Positions 1 to 11,521 of a stretch of DNA of 64,000 bases are shown piece by piece (positions within the stretch are counted from its first letter, which is position 1; each line of letters starts with the position of its first letter). Position numbers and translations under genes: made by a program. Source of the stretch: Siphonodentalium dalli (taxonomy: Eukaryota; Mollusca; Scaphopoda; Gadilida; Siphonodentaliidae); assembly GCA_032622095.1 (NCBI GenBank), contig CP136068.1, forward strand, positions 156,577,151 to 156,641,150. Direction: 5' to 3'. The notes under the pieces are model-generated. The model was not told the origin of the DNA, ran no database searches, and worked only from the letters and a program-made list of their open reading frames with translations.

Positions 1-1539
1 TGCTATCAGCTTTTAGACAGTTTGTTGAGAACGCGGTAAACATGAGTCGCTTCAAATAGCCATGCGCGTGCATAGCGCACCTGTCCGACAATGGTACTGT
101 AAAAAAATATTTTTTGTGTTCAGTGACAACGTCCTACATGTGGCCAAACACAAAGAACTGGCTTCCTGGTTGTGTAAACACACAGTGGGTATAATAATGG
201 GGCAGAAGGGGAACTATTCGTTCAACAACCATGTCTCTCAAACTACGTCAACGTTATACACTCAAAACCAAAATAAAGGTTATCGACTGGCATTTTTCTC
301 ACGTTTTACAGTACAGACTATAGTATAGTAAACATAATCTGTGTCAACAGTTTAGGAGCGATAACTCTAAATATTCAAACACTTGCTTTTTCATACGTTT
401 TAGCAGAAATACATCGTCATGTCTTTTGTCAGTCCTGTTAATTAATTACAATCACTGGCTTTTGTTAAACATGCAATTAGTCGCTATTGTAACATCCTCT
501 ATGTAGACAACGGATCACGAATAAAGCGCCAGGTTTATTATGATCCTAATCGGATTAAGTCACCCTCTTATTTATAATTGCATAGACTACCATAGACTAT
601 AGATACGGGATTTACCGAATCTTTTGTTCCCTTCCCGATAACCCACACTGCTCACAAATAGTGTCATTTATGGGAATTTTGGGCAATAAAACAACAAGAC
701 TAGAAGTGTTATAATATTTTAATATTCACATTTAATTGAAAAATAACTTTCTCAAAGTAACTTATACTTATCTTTACTTAATCTGGGAGCCGGGTATATA
801 TCCCGATAATCGCCGTTAGATCGGCTTTTATCTATTTCATCAGTTTTACTGTCCCGATTTCTTGGGACTTTTGGTTTGCAAAGGGCCATATCCCAGTTTA
901 AGCCCACTTGGGTTTTTGAGCTCAAATAAAACAAAGGCCCCCAGGGCCTCAACCCGGGTCAGTACAGTAACATTCAGCGATTAAACGAATATGTCTCATT
1001 CAAACTTCCAAATTTTTTCGATGTAATTTAGAATGAGGTGTAAGATAAGTTGATAAATACACAGAATATATGGCCTTCTTGCCATGGTCACAGCTATTTT
1101 CCGGCTGTTTTCAAGTTTTTGCATAGAGGTGAAACAAATCCTCTTTATTTTTACGATATCAGGAATAGACTAACAAGGAGTGCTCTTTATTGTTCCATGC
1201 CAAAGAAAGTTTGGGACCCGAACTGTCTGAATTTGATAACTTGAACTTGTCTTTCTGTGATATAAAGAGTACGTATAAGAACATTTAGCATTATTATCGA
1301 CCTACATGTATGTTGGTTCATGGAACTGGACCGCAATATAAAAATGGGAGCATAATTTAGACGTTCAAACCACCAAGTAAGTCCCTGGGTGATTAAGATG
1401 GGCTGAATTTTCACAGTTGAGTTCCAAAAGTTTACTCAGCAAACAATTTGGTTCAATTTGATTAATGGATAGTAAAGATATATCATTGACTCAATCAAAT
1501 TATACTAACAGTGTGAATATATAGAGCCACTCTGTTGTT
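1..1539. other. No gene seen
   Basis: No exon with convincing splice borders and no clear repeat structure was found in this stretch. Short open frames here lack family resemblance. The 741-960 part is locally less AT-rich and could be an old repeat, but no ends were found. Confidence 0.4.
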
Positions 1540-2062
1540 TTTGGTTAGTGATTATTACATGAGAGCGGATGGCAGAAGGATACCCCGAAAACTGGAGTCA
1601 TTTATTCATTTTCATTATAATTACCATGTGTTTTGCATCGTTAATAGAGCACACAAGTGTATTTTTTTTTAAAAGGGGGTATAATAAGCTATATATGCCT
1701 AATGGTTCTTAGGAAAAAACTGTTTTAAGACTTACTATGGAGGGAAAGAGTTATCGCCCTGGCTTTGCACCTACATGTATTTGATGTGATGAACTTAATT
1801 GAACAAATCTGATTGTGAGACACCTAGGGAACATGCACACTGAACTATATAAACACATTCCATCTTTAATATGGAGAAGAAATCAATTGTTGATAGATGG
1901 ATGGATAGACATCTCAACAGGCAGAAGGATGGAAGCCTGACAGATAGAAGATAAATTAATCCAATATATACCCCCCCCTCAAATTCATTCGTTTGTTGCA
2001 TCTATTCTGTTGAGTATAATAGGAGATGGTCTAATAAATGGTCGGATTTAGTGTACAGTACC
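1540..2062. repeat. Decayed MITE, same family as 4879-5180
   Basis: The right part (about 1960-2062) matches the right arm at 5100-5180: a CAAATTCATTC block, a GTTGAGTATAATAGGAGATGG block, then AATGGYCGSATTYAGTGTA. The left part (about 1550-1670) keeps the ATTACCATGT and GTGTATTTT motifs of the element's middle. The left terminus is lost. A short poly-C run (1972-1978) interrupts it. Confidence 0.5.
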
Positions 2063-2065
2063 CCC

Positions 2066-2300
2066 TTAACTCTTTAAATACTCATTGATGAGTAGTTCCC
2101 TTTGAAATGTTCAAATTATAAGTTCAACATTGGTTGTTTGTTGAACTTATTATCTGAACATTTCTCACCAATGTATAAGAATCCTTCTGCATTTGCATTA
2201 TCCTTTGGTCTGCCTGTTGTCTGCTCATTTTCCATGAGCACCTCTCCACATGAATAATAGACCCTTCCAAAGTATAATTTTAAATGATCATGGTCAGTTC
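2066..2300. mobile_element. TTAA-flanked MITE, family 2 (degenerate copy)
   Basis: It starts at a TTAA and contains the family-2 core, an inverted pair reading TAAGTTCAAC...GTTGAACTTATTATCTGAACA, followed by the family's CTGCTCATTTT and AATAATAGACCNTTCCAAAGTATA segments. The right end has decayed. Better copies lie at 3938-4185 and 11047-11306. Confidence 0.6.
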
Positions 2301-2793
2301 TGTACAATACAAGGTGATTTAACTTGCTCAATAGACTGATGAATGGGTCATTGCAATGTACTTTGGAGGTTAAAGCATGAAAAAAAAGTTTTCCTCAAAA
2401 CTATACAAATAAACAAATTTGAGGAGGGGACCAAAAATAGGGTCGGAGGAGATTAGAATGAAGTATATTGTTTCTATTGATCTAATCTTGAACTAAAACA
2501 AACACGAGCGCAGCTCTATATTTATTACATACTCAAACATAAGTGACAGTATCCTGAACATATCTCATCGACTTTCATTTGTTTGCAATGATTTTGATAT
2601 CTCAATCATATGATATTCTAATTATGCCATGGGTCTCCAGGGAGAGTCCAGGATCGTCAAAGAGCGACTGTCAATAATTACCACAAATGCTTGAACTAAG
2701 AATTCATAGACGGGTGTGTAATAACAATAATTGCACCTTCATCACTCAATCAGCTCAATACATATAGATTATGTAGCTAATGTCATCACTTAA

Positions 2794-3175
2794 CCCTTTA
2801 CCCAACAGAACGGCCCTGTGCCAATGCATTCTCTTATATATGCGAGTCGACCATAGGTCGCCTCGCATATATAAGAGAATGCATTGGCTTAACACATTAA
2901 AAATTATAAAATTGTTAAAGAATGTAAGAAAAAATGGTAAAAAAAGATTTTTTTTAGGCCAATGCATTCTCTTATATATGCGAGGCGACCTATGGTCGAC
3001 TCGCATATATAAGAGAATGCATTGGCACAGGGCATAACTGTAACTATCACAATGTGGTCAATGAGCCGGTTCCAATGATATCCATATTTGTATGGTTCTA
3101 TTGAGACAGACCGAAGATATTTTAGGCTGTTGAAGCTTTATTTGGCCGGTTTTGGCCGGTTTGTTGGGTAAAGGG
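2794..3175. mobile_element. TTAA-flanked MITE, family 1, with two 67-bp palindromes
   Basis: The element is bounded by TTAA at 2790-2793 and 3176-3179. Its terminal inverted repeats begin CCCTTTACCCAACA, and it has no coding potential. TTAA duplications with C-rich ends are typical of piggyBac-type transposons, so this is probably a non-autonomous derivative mobilised by such a transposase. Inside are two near-perfect palindromes (2821-2887 and 2959-3025) starting CCAATGCATTCTC, separated by an AT-rich spacer. Further copies lie at 27067-27447 and, inverted, at 56954-57380. Confidence 0.85.
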
Positions 3176-3338
3176 TTAAACTGTTTATCTGTCTATAATA
3201 TCATATACTTTCTGTTTATGGCAGTTTTAGCAGATGTGACTAATTTAACAGCAATAATACCCACCCCGAAGACCGCCCATATCTTTTGAATTGAGCTTGT
3301 CATCCAAGCCTGAATTTATTGTGGCTGTCATAACTCAG

Positions 3339-3620
3339 GCTTGTTGTCGTCACCAATATTCATTTAAATTCATGCAGCCCAAAGAAAAAGCCAACAGTAA
3401 ATGTACAGCCAACGACAGAAAACTTCTCTCTCTCGATTCCTGGAATCGGTATCGCAAGACTTCAAGAACAAAACCAATCAAATCAAAATGACGATGGACC
3501 AGTCTCGAGAAATCATGCTGGACTCTACACCAGAGGGCGCTTGCGACTACACCAGCCGCCACATCACATTCCTCCTAACCGGTTATCTCTGAATGGGCAC
3601 GCTTTCACCGGCGAAGATGA
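3339..3620 (+). CDS. Gene E, internal exon a (unknown protein)
   Basis: A 282-nt exon lies between an acceptor (AACTCAG before 3339) and a strong donor (GTGAGT at 3621). In the frame where the first base completes a codon it is open throughout, with a TAA just upstream of the acceptor. The product is basic and polar, with a CSPKKKP motif, a Gln/Asn-rich run (LQEQNQSNQNDDG) and a His/Pro-rich segment (LHQPPHHIPPNRLSLNG). It ends in phase 2, which fits exon b at 5705, so the joined sequence runs from GED straight into the acidic/Ser region of that exon. The 5' exons lie upstream, possibly outside the window. The function is not recognised, and coding status rests on frame, splice sites and phase. 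Confidence 0.6.
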
Positions 3621-3691
3621 GTGAGTTTTTTCTAATCCAGTCACAAAAATAGATTTTGTTGCTTGGCACTGGCACTGTCTTATAGAAACTA

Positions 3692-3865
3692 CAGTAATGC
3701 TCTAATTAATCGACCTCTTAACCAAAGCAGAATTATGGGTAACTTTTCAGGATTTAGTCGGAGAGCTTTCCGATGAATGGCAACAAGACATATTTCCGAC
3801 TAAATCCTGAAAAGTTACCCATAATTCTGCTTTGGTTAAGAGGTCGATTAATTAGAGCATTACTG
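3692..3865. mobile_element. TA-flanked palindromic MITE, family 4
   Basis: The element is nearly fully palindromic, with ends CAGTAATGCTCTAATTAATC and its complement, flanked by TA on both sides. Arms contain CAGAATTATGGGTAAC and TTTAGTCGG blocks. A TA target duplication with CAGT ends suggests the Tc1/mariner group. Six copies lie in this window. Here part of the central arm is missing. It sits in the intron between exons a and b of gene E. Confidence 0.8.
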
Positions 3866-3937
3866 TAGTATGATGAAAGTATGCCTATTCAATGTTCACT
3901 GCAGAAAATAAGTTGTAATCTATTCACCAATTGTTAA

Positions 3938-4185
3938 CCCATTCTATACTAAATCTTTGACGAGTAGTTATCTCTTAGGAAATGTTCAAATAATAAGTTC
4001 AACACACCATAGGTCGTTTGTTGAACTTATTATCTGAACATTTCCTTCCAATAAATAGGACTCCTTCAGCACTTTTATTATCTGTTGTCTGCTTATTATT
4101 CCTGAACCCCCATCCAGATGAATAATAGACCATTCCAAAGTATACTTTTATAACTGAGTGGGAGAATCCATTTAGTATATAAAGG
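3938..4185. mobile_element. TTAA-flanked MITE, family 2
   Basis: TTAA lies at 3934-3937 and 4186-4189, with short ends related to CCCATTCTATACTAAAT and its complement. An inverted pair (AAATAATAAGTTCAAC / GTTGAACTTATTATC) lies on one side, making the element asymmetrical. It has no coding potential. The TTAA flanks suggest piggyBac-type mobilisation. It lies in the first visible intron of gene E. Confidence 0.75.
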
Positions 4186-4228
4186 TTAAACTCACACATT
4201 GTGTTTGCGAATTCAAAGTTTGAAGATA

Positions 4229-4440
4229 CAGTAATGCCCTAAATAATCAACCCCTTAACCACAGCAGAATTATGGGTAACTTTTCAGGATTTAGTCGGAA
4301 ATATGGCTTGTTGCCATTTATCGGAAAGTTCACCGAGAGCTTTCCGATGAATGGCAACAAGCCATATTTCCGACTAAAATCCTGAAAAGTTACCCATAAT
4401 TCTGCTGTAGTTGAGGGGTCGATTATTTAGGGAATTACTG
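4229..4440. mobile_element. TA-flanked palindromic MITE, family 4
   Basis: A full-length copy with CAGTAATGCCCTAAATAATC ends between TA dinucleotides (4227-4228, 4441-4442). The arms are about 105 bp and pair almost perfectly around a short GAGAGC centre. It has no open frame. Confidence 0.8.
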
Positions 4441-4684
4441 TAGGAGTATTCTATATCTTGTAGAAAGAGGTGATTTATGGGCAAAACAGCATACATTTTA
4501 CTTGTCCCAGTCTGCTGGGAGGTAAACAAGCTGATATATATTGGGATAGACAGATGCTGTGTTAACTTCCCAGAACTCCTTGATAGCCTTTCTATGACCG
4601 CGATTACGCGCTAGTCACCAGCTCACATAAAACCACAAATAAATGTAATCAAATATCACAATTGCGACAATAAACGGGTTTATT

Positions 4685-4777
4685 CTGTAGAAGACATCCC
4701 CAGAAGGTGAATTTAGTGATGCTAGCCTGCTGTGCGGGATAGCGTCACTAAATTCACACTCTGGGGACTCATTCTGC
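4685..4777. mobile_element. Short palindromic MITE, family 5
   Basis: A roughly 92-bp hairpin with arms related to CAGAATGAGGTCCCCAGAGG and GGTGAATTTAGTGATGCTAG. Other copies lie at 7825-7915, 21714-21820 and 22180-22275. Just upstream, 4830-4865 is a remnant of a family-2 right end. Confidence 0.65.
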
Positions 4778-4878
4778 AAATGACAGACAATCTAAACTCA
4801 GACTTGCTCCCAACTGGGTGCAATTTTATAACTGAGTGGAAAACTCCATTTAGTATAGAAAGCTTAAACTGGTTAAAA

Positions 4879-5180
4879 TGCGGCCATTAAATGGGACCAT
4901 CTCCTATCATGCAACAAATGAATGAATTTGAGCCATGAATGAGAGCAAAATACACTGATGTGCTCTATGAACGATCCAAACAACATGGACAAAATTATAA
5001 TGAAAATGAGTTAATGACTTGAGTCATGAATTCATTTCATTTAATATAATTACCATGTTGTATTACAACATTCACACAGTAAATGAGTGTATTTTGCTCT
5101 CATCCGTGGATCAAATTCATTCATTTGTTGCATATATTCTGTTGAGTATAATAGGAGATGGTCCCATAAATGGCCGCATT
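4879..5180. mobile_element. Inverted-repeat MITE of about 300 bp
   Basis: The left arm contains AATGCGGCCATTAAATGGGA and an ATCTCCTAT block, followed by CAACAAATGAATGAATTTGA. The right arm is the complement, ending AAATGGCCGCATT. The centre is AT-rich. A decayed relative is at 1540-2062. It has no coding potential. Confidence 0.7.
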
Positions 5181-5704
5181 CAGTGTAGAGTTTCCCTTTA
5201 AAATAACTGTGGAAGTCTTTGAAATAGCCAACTTATAAAAATAAATTTTCACAAACCCATAAATTTCTTTCTGAAATCATTTGGTATTTTCAAAAAGAAT
5301 TTGGCAATAGGCTTTGTCAATTAAATTTATTGGATACACTTTCAAACGATACGCGTATCATGTCATGTGTATCGCGATACAGGAATTCAAGTAATGTCTG
5401 AAGATGGGCTAGTGTAAAAATGCAAAACCTGCAATTATCTCTCAAGTTCACACGTATTTTTGACTGATCTAGCCAACAATTAATTAAACTCCATTTTAGT
5501 TTAAAATGAACTCTACCTCGAGTTATAAACTTGTTGATTCTGATAATTCAGACGGTATTCATTTAGTGTATCATGATATGTATCGTATCGTTGATCATGT
5601 TTCGTGATTTGTATAGTATCATGACCAAGTGTATCATTGCAGCTCTATTTGGCAAAGGTAAATTTTGTGCCAATGCAGACCCTGATTGACATTTTCCTCT
5701 TCAG

Positions 5705-6369
5705 AAGCTATTCTGGAGTTGATTATGAAGACATGCCAAATCTTGCTGCTGCCGCAAACAGAACATCATACCGGAGACTGAGCAGTGTTGACAGCGATGA
5801 TGTGTCCAACATAAGTCCCACTGCATACCCGACCACCAATATAGGCACACAGAATGAATCGACCGAGCAGACTCGTCACGTCAGGGGCGGATATCGCAAT
5901 GAACAACCCAATAGTGACTCTGCTAACCGGTCACCTGACCACTCCCCGAATAGGGCAGAGCAATCGTATCACGGAATCATGGGAGACAGTCGATTCAATA
6001 ATTTCATAGACAGAATGAACAGGGATCAAAAAGTTCACGAGCGAATTCGGAATTCTTATGAAGCAGAAAACGTAGTACCATCTGTTGGTGGCTCTCAGCA
6101 AAATTCCCACCGATCAACACAAGGACCTGCTGCCACGCGAAATCAATCGTCATCACAAGGGCCGACAATTATCCCCGGTGCTTCAAACAATCAACATACA
6201 ACTCAGGTTGCTATGGCAACTGATCAATCAAATGCGACGTCTTCCTCAAATGCTGAAACGGTTAATTCAAGAAGTAGGTCGTTGCCAGGACATCTCCATG
6301 GTTACAGTAGCAGTGCCCCACCCAGTGTTACAGAACAGCCATTGAGTGTTGTTCCTGTAGCATCTCAAC
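5705..6369 (+). CDS. Gene E, internal exon b (disordered Ser/Asn/Gln-rich)
   Basis: A 665-nt exon follows a TTCCTCTTCAG acceptor and ends at a consensus donor (GTAAGT at 6370). It is open for 221 codons; the open frame continues a little upstream of the acceptor, but that part is probably intron. The product starts with an acidic/Tyr patch (YSGVDYEDMPNL), then RRLSSVDSDD, which fits a basophilic kinase site, and then becomes very rich in Ser, Asn, Gln and Thr with no predicted fold. It enters in phase 2 from exon a and leaves in phase 1 into exon c, and both joins keep the frame. It resembles an intrinsically disordered cytoplasmic or nuclear tail. No family was recognised. Confidence 0.75.
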
Positions 6370-6377
6370 GTAAGTCC

Positions 6378-6506
6378 ATCAGATTACATCATGTCTATTA
6401 AAGGCACCATTGTATGGACAATCAGGTTATATCATGTCTATTAAAGGCACCATTGTATGGACAATCAGATTATATCATGTCTATTAAAGGCACCATTGTA
6501 TGGACA
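6378..6506 (+). repeat. 43-bp tandem repeat, three copies
   Basis: Three nearly identical 43-bp units (ATCAGATTATATCATGTCTA...) begin at 6378, 6421 and 6464. They start eight bases after the exon b donor and contain no extra canonical GTAAGT. Confidence 0.85.
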
Positions 6507-7110
6507 ATTGTTCTGCTATTTAACCCAATTTAATGATAGATTTGTGAAAAGCTCCTATAAATGCTTTAATAGTATGGTATATAGTGGAGACATCCGTCCT
6601 TCCGTCCGTCTGTAACAAACATTTCACAACACAGCTCAAGTATCGATAGTCCAATTTAGATGTCCTTGGTATGCCGGAAGACCAGCATTGTGAAAAGGAT
6701 CTTCACAGAGTTCAGGTTTTATCCTCACATTTTTTTTCAAGAGTTATGACCCTTTGCTAGACTTAGTGTAAAACGCGTCAACATGTCCATAACAAACATT
6801 ATGCTGTGGATTTCTTTATTATTGGATTTGTTTGTCCTTTGGCATGGTGATATCACAAGTTGGGGGAAGGATTTCCTCATTCTACTGGTTTCGTTCATTA
6901 ATTTTTACCAGAGTTACGGCCCTTGTTGGACTTGGAAATTTGTGTCCAAAAGAACATTTCAGCTTGTAACTTGGGCAAGGATCTTCTATTTAGTTGTGCT
7001 TTGTTTAGTATGTTGATAGCACAGCTCGGGGCAAAGTAAACCGACTAACTACAGGTTTTATCCATTCATTTTTACCAGAGTTTGGAATTTCTGAATTTTG
7101 TCTCTGTATG
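6507..7110. repeat. Probable old dispersed repeat in a gene E intron
   Basis: It has a CCGTCCTTCCGTCCGTCTGT motif and repeated phrases (TTTTACCAGAGTT, CAGCTTGTA, GTTATGACCCTT/GTTACGGCCCTT) that suggest two or three decayed internal copies. Ends could not be placed. An open frame at 6783-7016 is not supported as a gene. Confidence 0.4.
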
Positions 7111-7164
7111 AACATTTCAGCTTGTACCTTGGGCATGGATCATCAGATTTGGATGTACTTTGGT

Positions 7165-7398
7165 GTATTGATACTCATTGACAAGTTGTTTCCTCAGGAA
7201 ATGTTCTGATAATAAGTTCAACAGGTCGTTTGTTGAACTTATTATCTGAACATTTTCCTGCAATAAATAGAATTCCTTCTGAACTGGTATTATCTGCCAT
7301 CTGCTTATTTTTTCTGAAAACCCCTCCAGATGAATAATAGACCATTCCAATGTATACTTATATAACTAAGTGGGATAATCCATTTAGTATAGAAAGTG
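7165..7398. mobile_element. TTAA-type MITE, family 2
   Basis: It contains the core inverted pair around 7205-7250 and the right end TTTAGTATAGAAAG before TTAA at 7399-7402. The left terminal TTAA has been lost. Confidence 0.65.
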
Positions 7399-7483
7399 TT
7401 AAAATAAGTGCACATTATGACTTTAATTATTTTATCTTCAGGAGACTTATTCTATACAAGTAAGTCCAGCTATAAATGTAGCG

Positions 7484-7588
7484 TAATCTGCTAACTATAG
7501 ACACAGCATAATCTGCTAACTATAGACATAACGTAATCTGCTAGCTATAGATGTAGCATAATCTGCTAACTATAGACAATCTGCTAGT
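7484..7588 (+). repeat. 25-bp tandem repeat, four copies
   Basis: Four units of TAATCTGCTAACTATAG plus an 8-bp variable tail. The last copy is followed by a partial CAATCTGCTAG. Confidence 0.8.
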
Positions 7589-7824
7589 ATTCTAGATAAA
7601 ATCCTTCAACTCACAGTGTGCAAGTAGTTGCATTGTAATATGCTAATGTTCTGTTAAAACATAATCTCCAACTCACAACGCATGCAATAGTAGGTCTAGT
7701 TGCTTAATTCAACTCACAAACATGCAATAATGGGACTTGTTTCTTGTCTATATGAGCGTGGCTCATAAATCATAATACTGCCTCCGGTCTGATCCAAGCT
7801 TTGAAATAGTGTGTCTGTCATTTG

Positions 7825-7915
7825 CAGAATGAGGTCCCCAGAGGGTGAATTTAGTGACGCTACCCTACACAGTGGGCTAGCATCACCAAAATCACCCTCC
7901 GGAGACCTCATTCTA
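7825..7915. mobile_element. Short palindromic MITE, family 5
   Basis: A 91-bp hairpin with CAGAATGAGGTCCCCAGAGG at one end and the near complement (CCGGAGACCTCATTCT) at the other. Open frames on both strands across it are by-products of the palindrome. Confidence 0.7.
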
Positions 7916-8921
7916 CTTAGGCCTCATTTTCTAGGAAGTTTCTATAGTCTCAAATTAACATTGTTTTTAGTTACTTTTTCCCTTCTGTTCAGTTTCTATA
8001 TCGCCTAATTTGCTGACGATAAATACGAGTCTACATTTTTTGGTTTCGTTCATTTAATTTTGCTTCTCATTACCGTTAATATTATTTGTTTAAACTAATT
8101 GCGCCTAAACAGAGCTTAATCCATATTAATTTATCTTAATTAAAACTTATTTCCATAGAGTAATGTTCAAGAATAAAACTATTTTTTCACCGTCGACCTC
8201 CATTTTAAACACTGCATGCATGTGTATATAGCTGTATATACTATACTAGTGACAAGGCTCACAAGTCCGATTTTGTCAAACACACGCCATCAATCATGAT
8301 CTTCATAGATTCTCAAAATCGGTCATTTCAGTCACAATATATTTCAATGTGTTTTATTGGCCATGATCTTTCCTTTATTTTGATATATAACTCAATATCA
8401 TATCAAAAACTTGCGAAATCTACTGAAAAAAGCGGTCGTAAGCATGGGTGTCCGGTAAGTAGTTAGTATATTATGTACAGATATCAATTCAATTGCCGAA
8501 CTGGTAAATTCCTGGTACGATATGTCAACTTTGCTTCATTGGTGTGTAAAACTAGTTGTATACAAGTTGTAAACACCGTGTCTAGTTAATAATAGAAAGG
8601 ATTGACATTTTGATAACTTAACAGGTCTGCTAGTTATATACACTGGAGAGTTGATTTGACACATTTTGAATTAGTGAGGCAGGTGGTCACCCGAGTTAAC
8701 AACACGTTTTTTGTTTAATTCCAGTAGATTTTGCAAGTTTTCAGTATGATGTCACAAGTTTCCTTCCTTTATTTTGTCGAGTTATTTGTAAAAAGATACA
8801 TTGGGTGATATCTTGAGTGAGAAAAACAACATTGTGTTCTGGTTTGTTAAAGAAATTATTCTGAATATAACCTGTAACATCTAGCTCCGTACTACTAACA
8901 TCTGTATAGCTTCTCAAATCA
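7916..8921. other. No gene seen (gene E intron)
   Basis: AT-rich intronic sequence. No exon-like frame with splice borders and no clear inverted repeat was found. Confidence 0.4.
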
Positions 8922-8925
8922 TTAA

Positions 8926-9006
8926 CCATTTCTTTACTAAATACTCATTGATGAGGAGTTATCCCTTAGGAAATGTTCAGATAATAAGTTCAACAAATGA
9001 CCATGG
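8926..9006. mobile_element. Half copy of TTAA MITE family 2
   Basis: TTAA at 8922-8925 is followed by CCATTTCTTTACTAAATAC, CTTAGGAAATG and CAGATAATAAGTTCAACA, and then the copy breaks off in the central loop (GACCATGG). The other half is absent. Confidence 0.6.
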
Positions 9007-9319
9007 TAGAGACCTTTAGCAAAAATCACGATTACAGATCCCATGTTCTTAGCTGCGTGTAATACACCACACGGATATTGTTAGAGCATCCCCAAGCAGG
9101 ACCGGTGGCACATTCTTGACACATCTGCACATTATTAAACTGCGTGGGATATATTTCGTCTCACATAAGAAAATTTCACTTTCATTGCAGCTTTGGCATT
9201 ACGGACGTCTATGACTTAACTGAAGTTCTTGAATACTATCATCAAATTGTAAAATGTTAACCATGTATAGTAGCATCAGCATAATTCCATTATGAAGTAT
9301 TATATTTGAATGTGACCCG

Positions 9320-9466
9320 GTGTTTTTGAGTGGATACCGAAAATGCTCTCATTGAGTGACCGAGGCAAATGTCTATTTTTCGCGAGTGGAATGCCACGAG
9401 TGAAAAATAAACATTTGTCGCAGGACTTCACTCATGAGATAATTTTTGGTATCCACTAAAAAACAC
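9320..9466. mobile_element. Imperfect palindromic element
   Basis: Arms begin GTGTTTTTGAGTGGATACC and return as GGTATCCACTAAAAAACAC. Inside, CAAATGTCTATTTTTC pairs with GAAAAATAAACATTTG around a short centre. Length is 147 bp, with no coding potential. Confidence 0.65.
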
Positions 9467-11042
9467 TAGATATTCTCTTTTTATCACCTAAAAACATATC
9501 TACATCTCGAGATGTCCAAATATTACTCATTATAGTGATTGCCAGGAGATTTATGCAAAGTACTACAACTAATGTTTTCTGTTGTTTTAATACCATGAAA
9601 ATACTATAATGCGACTTTAGTGCCATCATTAATATTGCAAATAATTTAATGAGGAAATTTGCAGCACGTTATCTATATCTTAGAACCATTTTTTCTTGCT
9701 AAAACCGTAAACATGCCTACTGTTACTGTTCAGATTTATAAATAATGCTTTCACAGTGATAATCATGGGTAGCACCAGGGGCCAAATATATGACCCTTTC
9801 CCAACTGGACATAAACAGTTAGTAACAATTCAGTTCATCTGATGCGTGGACTGCCCAACAGTGACTCATTATTATAGGTTACTGTTGGACAGTCTTTGCC
9901 CCTGATGGCTGACAATGATAATAATATAGAAAATTAACATAAAAACAAAATCTATCTTTGAAAAGAACATTATGAAAAAGCAATAAAGACACCACCACAT
10001 GTGTATGCCAAAGATGGGGAAATGGCTAATATAAGCGTCATACTTTCTGCCAAATCCTATTCTCTAAAATAATTGTCTTTATATATTATACAACTTTGTT
10101 AAATTATTTAGAGAAATAAATATGTATACACCAACTGGACATAGGCATGTTTTTTCCCAGTTTAAAACCCCAAAAATTCCAATTCCCCAAAAAATATGCA
10201 TCAATATGAAATATGACAAAGGTTAATTTTTATTTTGTTTAAACCCTGATAATACATTTTAGCTGACATTGTATATCATCATTAGTCTTCTCGTCTAGCA
10301 ACCTCTACTAGAAATGTTCAATTGTGTTTGTTTGTCACATTGATACTGTTAACTGTCACAGTCACTCAGTAAACAGTTTGATTTAGTTGAAGTTGTTCAT
10401 TATGAGAATAGGCTATGAGTTACCAGTAGTGTAAGTGTTGTTTCAATTGTTAATGAAGGTATGCAAGCTTATAAGTTGTTTAGTTTAATTGCACTCATCT
10501 ACACAATAATATTGTTGACATATTACTGTTTATAATAGGAATTCCAAATTTAGCATTTAGCTACAATGCGATTTTCTCCCAATTGAAAGGACCCCGGGAC
10601 CAAAATACCAAGGATTTTCCCTGTTTCAATATGCGGAATATCGTCACTGGAGGATTATTGATAATGAAAATAGGAACAAATTTCTAGTGTTTCTCGATGT
10701 TCTTGGTAATAATGTTTAATAATCTTTGTAATATTTTTCAGCTGTACCCATCGCCAACCCTTGATAAAGTTTAATGTTGTGTTTTGGTTTATGTTTTTAA
10801 AAATTTATTACCTGCACATTTACTGTCATTAACCATACATTCTGAACAATATTTCCACAATTGTTCACCTTGAAGTTGAATTTTTACTGTAGAGGATATA
10901 GCAACTTCAGGTGGTAATATTTACCCCGAAAATATGGTTAATTGAATAAGTTTTTATTAAATATGACTTAACAGTAGAGATATAACTATTAAGTTCTCAG
11001 TAAGTATATGTTTGTTTTTCATTGCATCGCACAATGTAGTTA
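9467..11042. other. No gene seen (gene E intron)
   Basis: Mostly AT-rich. A small imperfect hairpin at about 9849-9896 pairs GACTGCCCAACAGTGA with TTACTGTTGGACAGTC. 10580-10760 shares phrases (GGACCCC, TAATGAAAATAGGAACAAA, TTCTTGGTAATAATG) with 13450-13600 and 30000-30200, so it is probably a decayed copy of a GGACCCC-ended repeat. Confidence 0.4.
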
Positions 11043-11046
11043 TTAA

Positions 11047-11306
11047 CCCTTCTATATTAAATGGATTATCCAATCCAGTTATAAAAGTATACTTTGGAAT
11101 AGTCTATCATTCATTTGAATGATGTCCATAAAGATAAGCGGACGACAGACATACGAAAAATTAATAAAAGTGCAGAAGGATTTATATTCACTAGTGGGAA
11201 ATGTTCAGATAATAAGTTCAATGACATATCATTGTATGTTAAACTTATTATCTGAACATTTTCTAAGGGAACTACTCGTCAATGAGTATTTAGTAGAGAA
11301 AAAGGG
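11047..11306. mobile_element. TTAA-flanked MITE, family 2 (good copy)
   Basis: TTAA lies at 11043-11046 and 11307-11310. Ends are CCCTTCTATATTAAATGG and its near complement. The internal inverted pair (GATAATAAGTTCAA / TTATTATCTGAACA) sits near the right end. It ends about 70 bp before exon c of gene E. Confidence 0.75.
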
Positions 11307-11375
11307 TTAAATCTACTATTACGACAGACAACTGATTAATATGATAATTATCGTTTCCATCGATCATCATTCCAG

Positions 11376-11521
11376 ATTTGGATTTATCTGCATTGACGAG
11401 AGGCAGACAAAGAGCGACCCCTCCGGCCAGACCGCCGATCATAAACCCAGTTAGATTCAGATCATCGAGCCGGGAGCGGACACTGATTCGAGAAACGAAC
11501 AGCCAGATGAATCGTCTTGAG
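11376..11521 (+). CDS. Gene E, internal exon c (Arg/Ser/Pro-rich)
   Basis: A 146-nt exon runs from a CATTCCAG acceptor to the donor GTATGA at 11522. The only frame compatible with exon b (which leaves one base) is open throughout and ends in phase 0. The peptide is strongly basic and low complexity: LTRGRQRATPPARPP, then RFRSSSRERTLIRETNS, resembling RS-type or RNA-binding disordered segments. The opposite strand is also open here, but the base composition and borders fit the + strand. It continues directly into exon d at 21421. Confidence 0.6.

Noticed and set aside
2755-3037. Open frames on both strands with a repeated ILLYMR...IYKRMHW peptide, also at 14540-14761, 45002-45232 and 57219-57404
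   Set aside because: They are translations of the 67-bp palindrome inside MITEs; the frames differ between copies and reflect DNA structure, not protein.
6783-7016. Hydrophobic 77-codon frame resembling membrane segments
   Set aside because: It lies in a repeat-like T-rich intron stretch; hydrophobic codons follow from T-richness.
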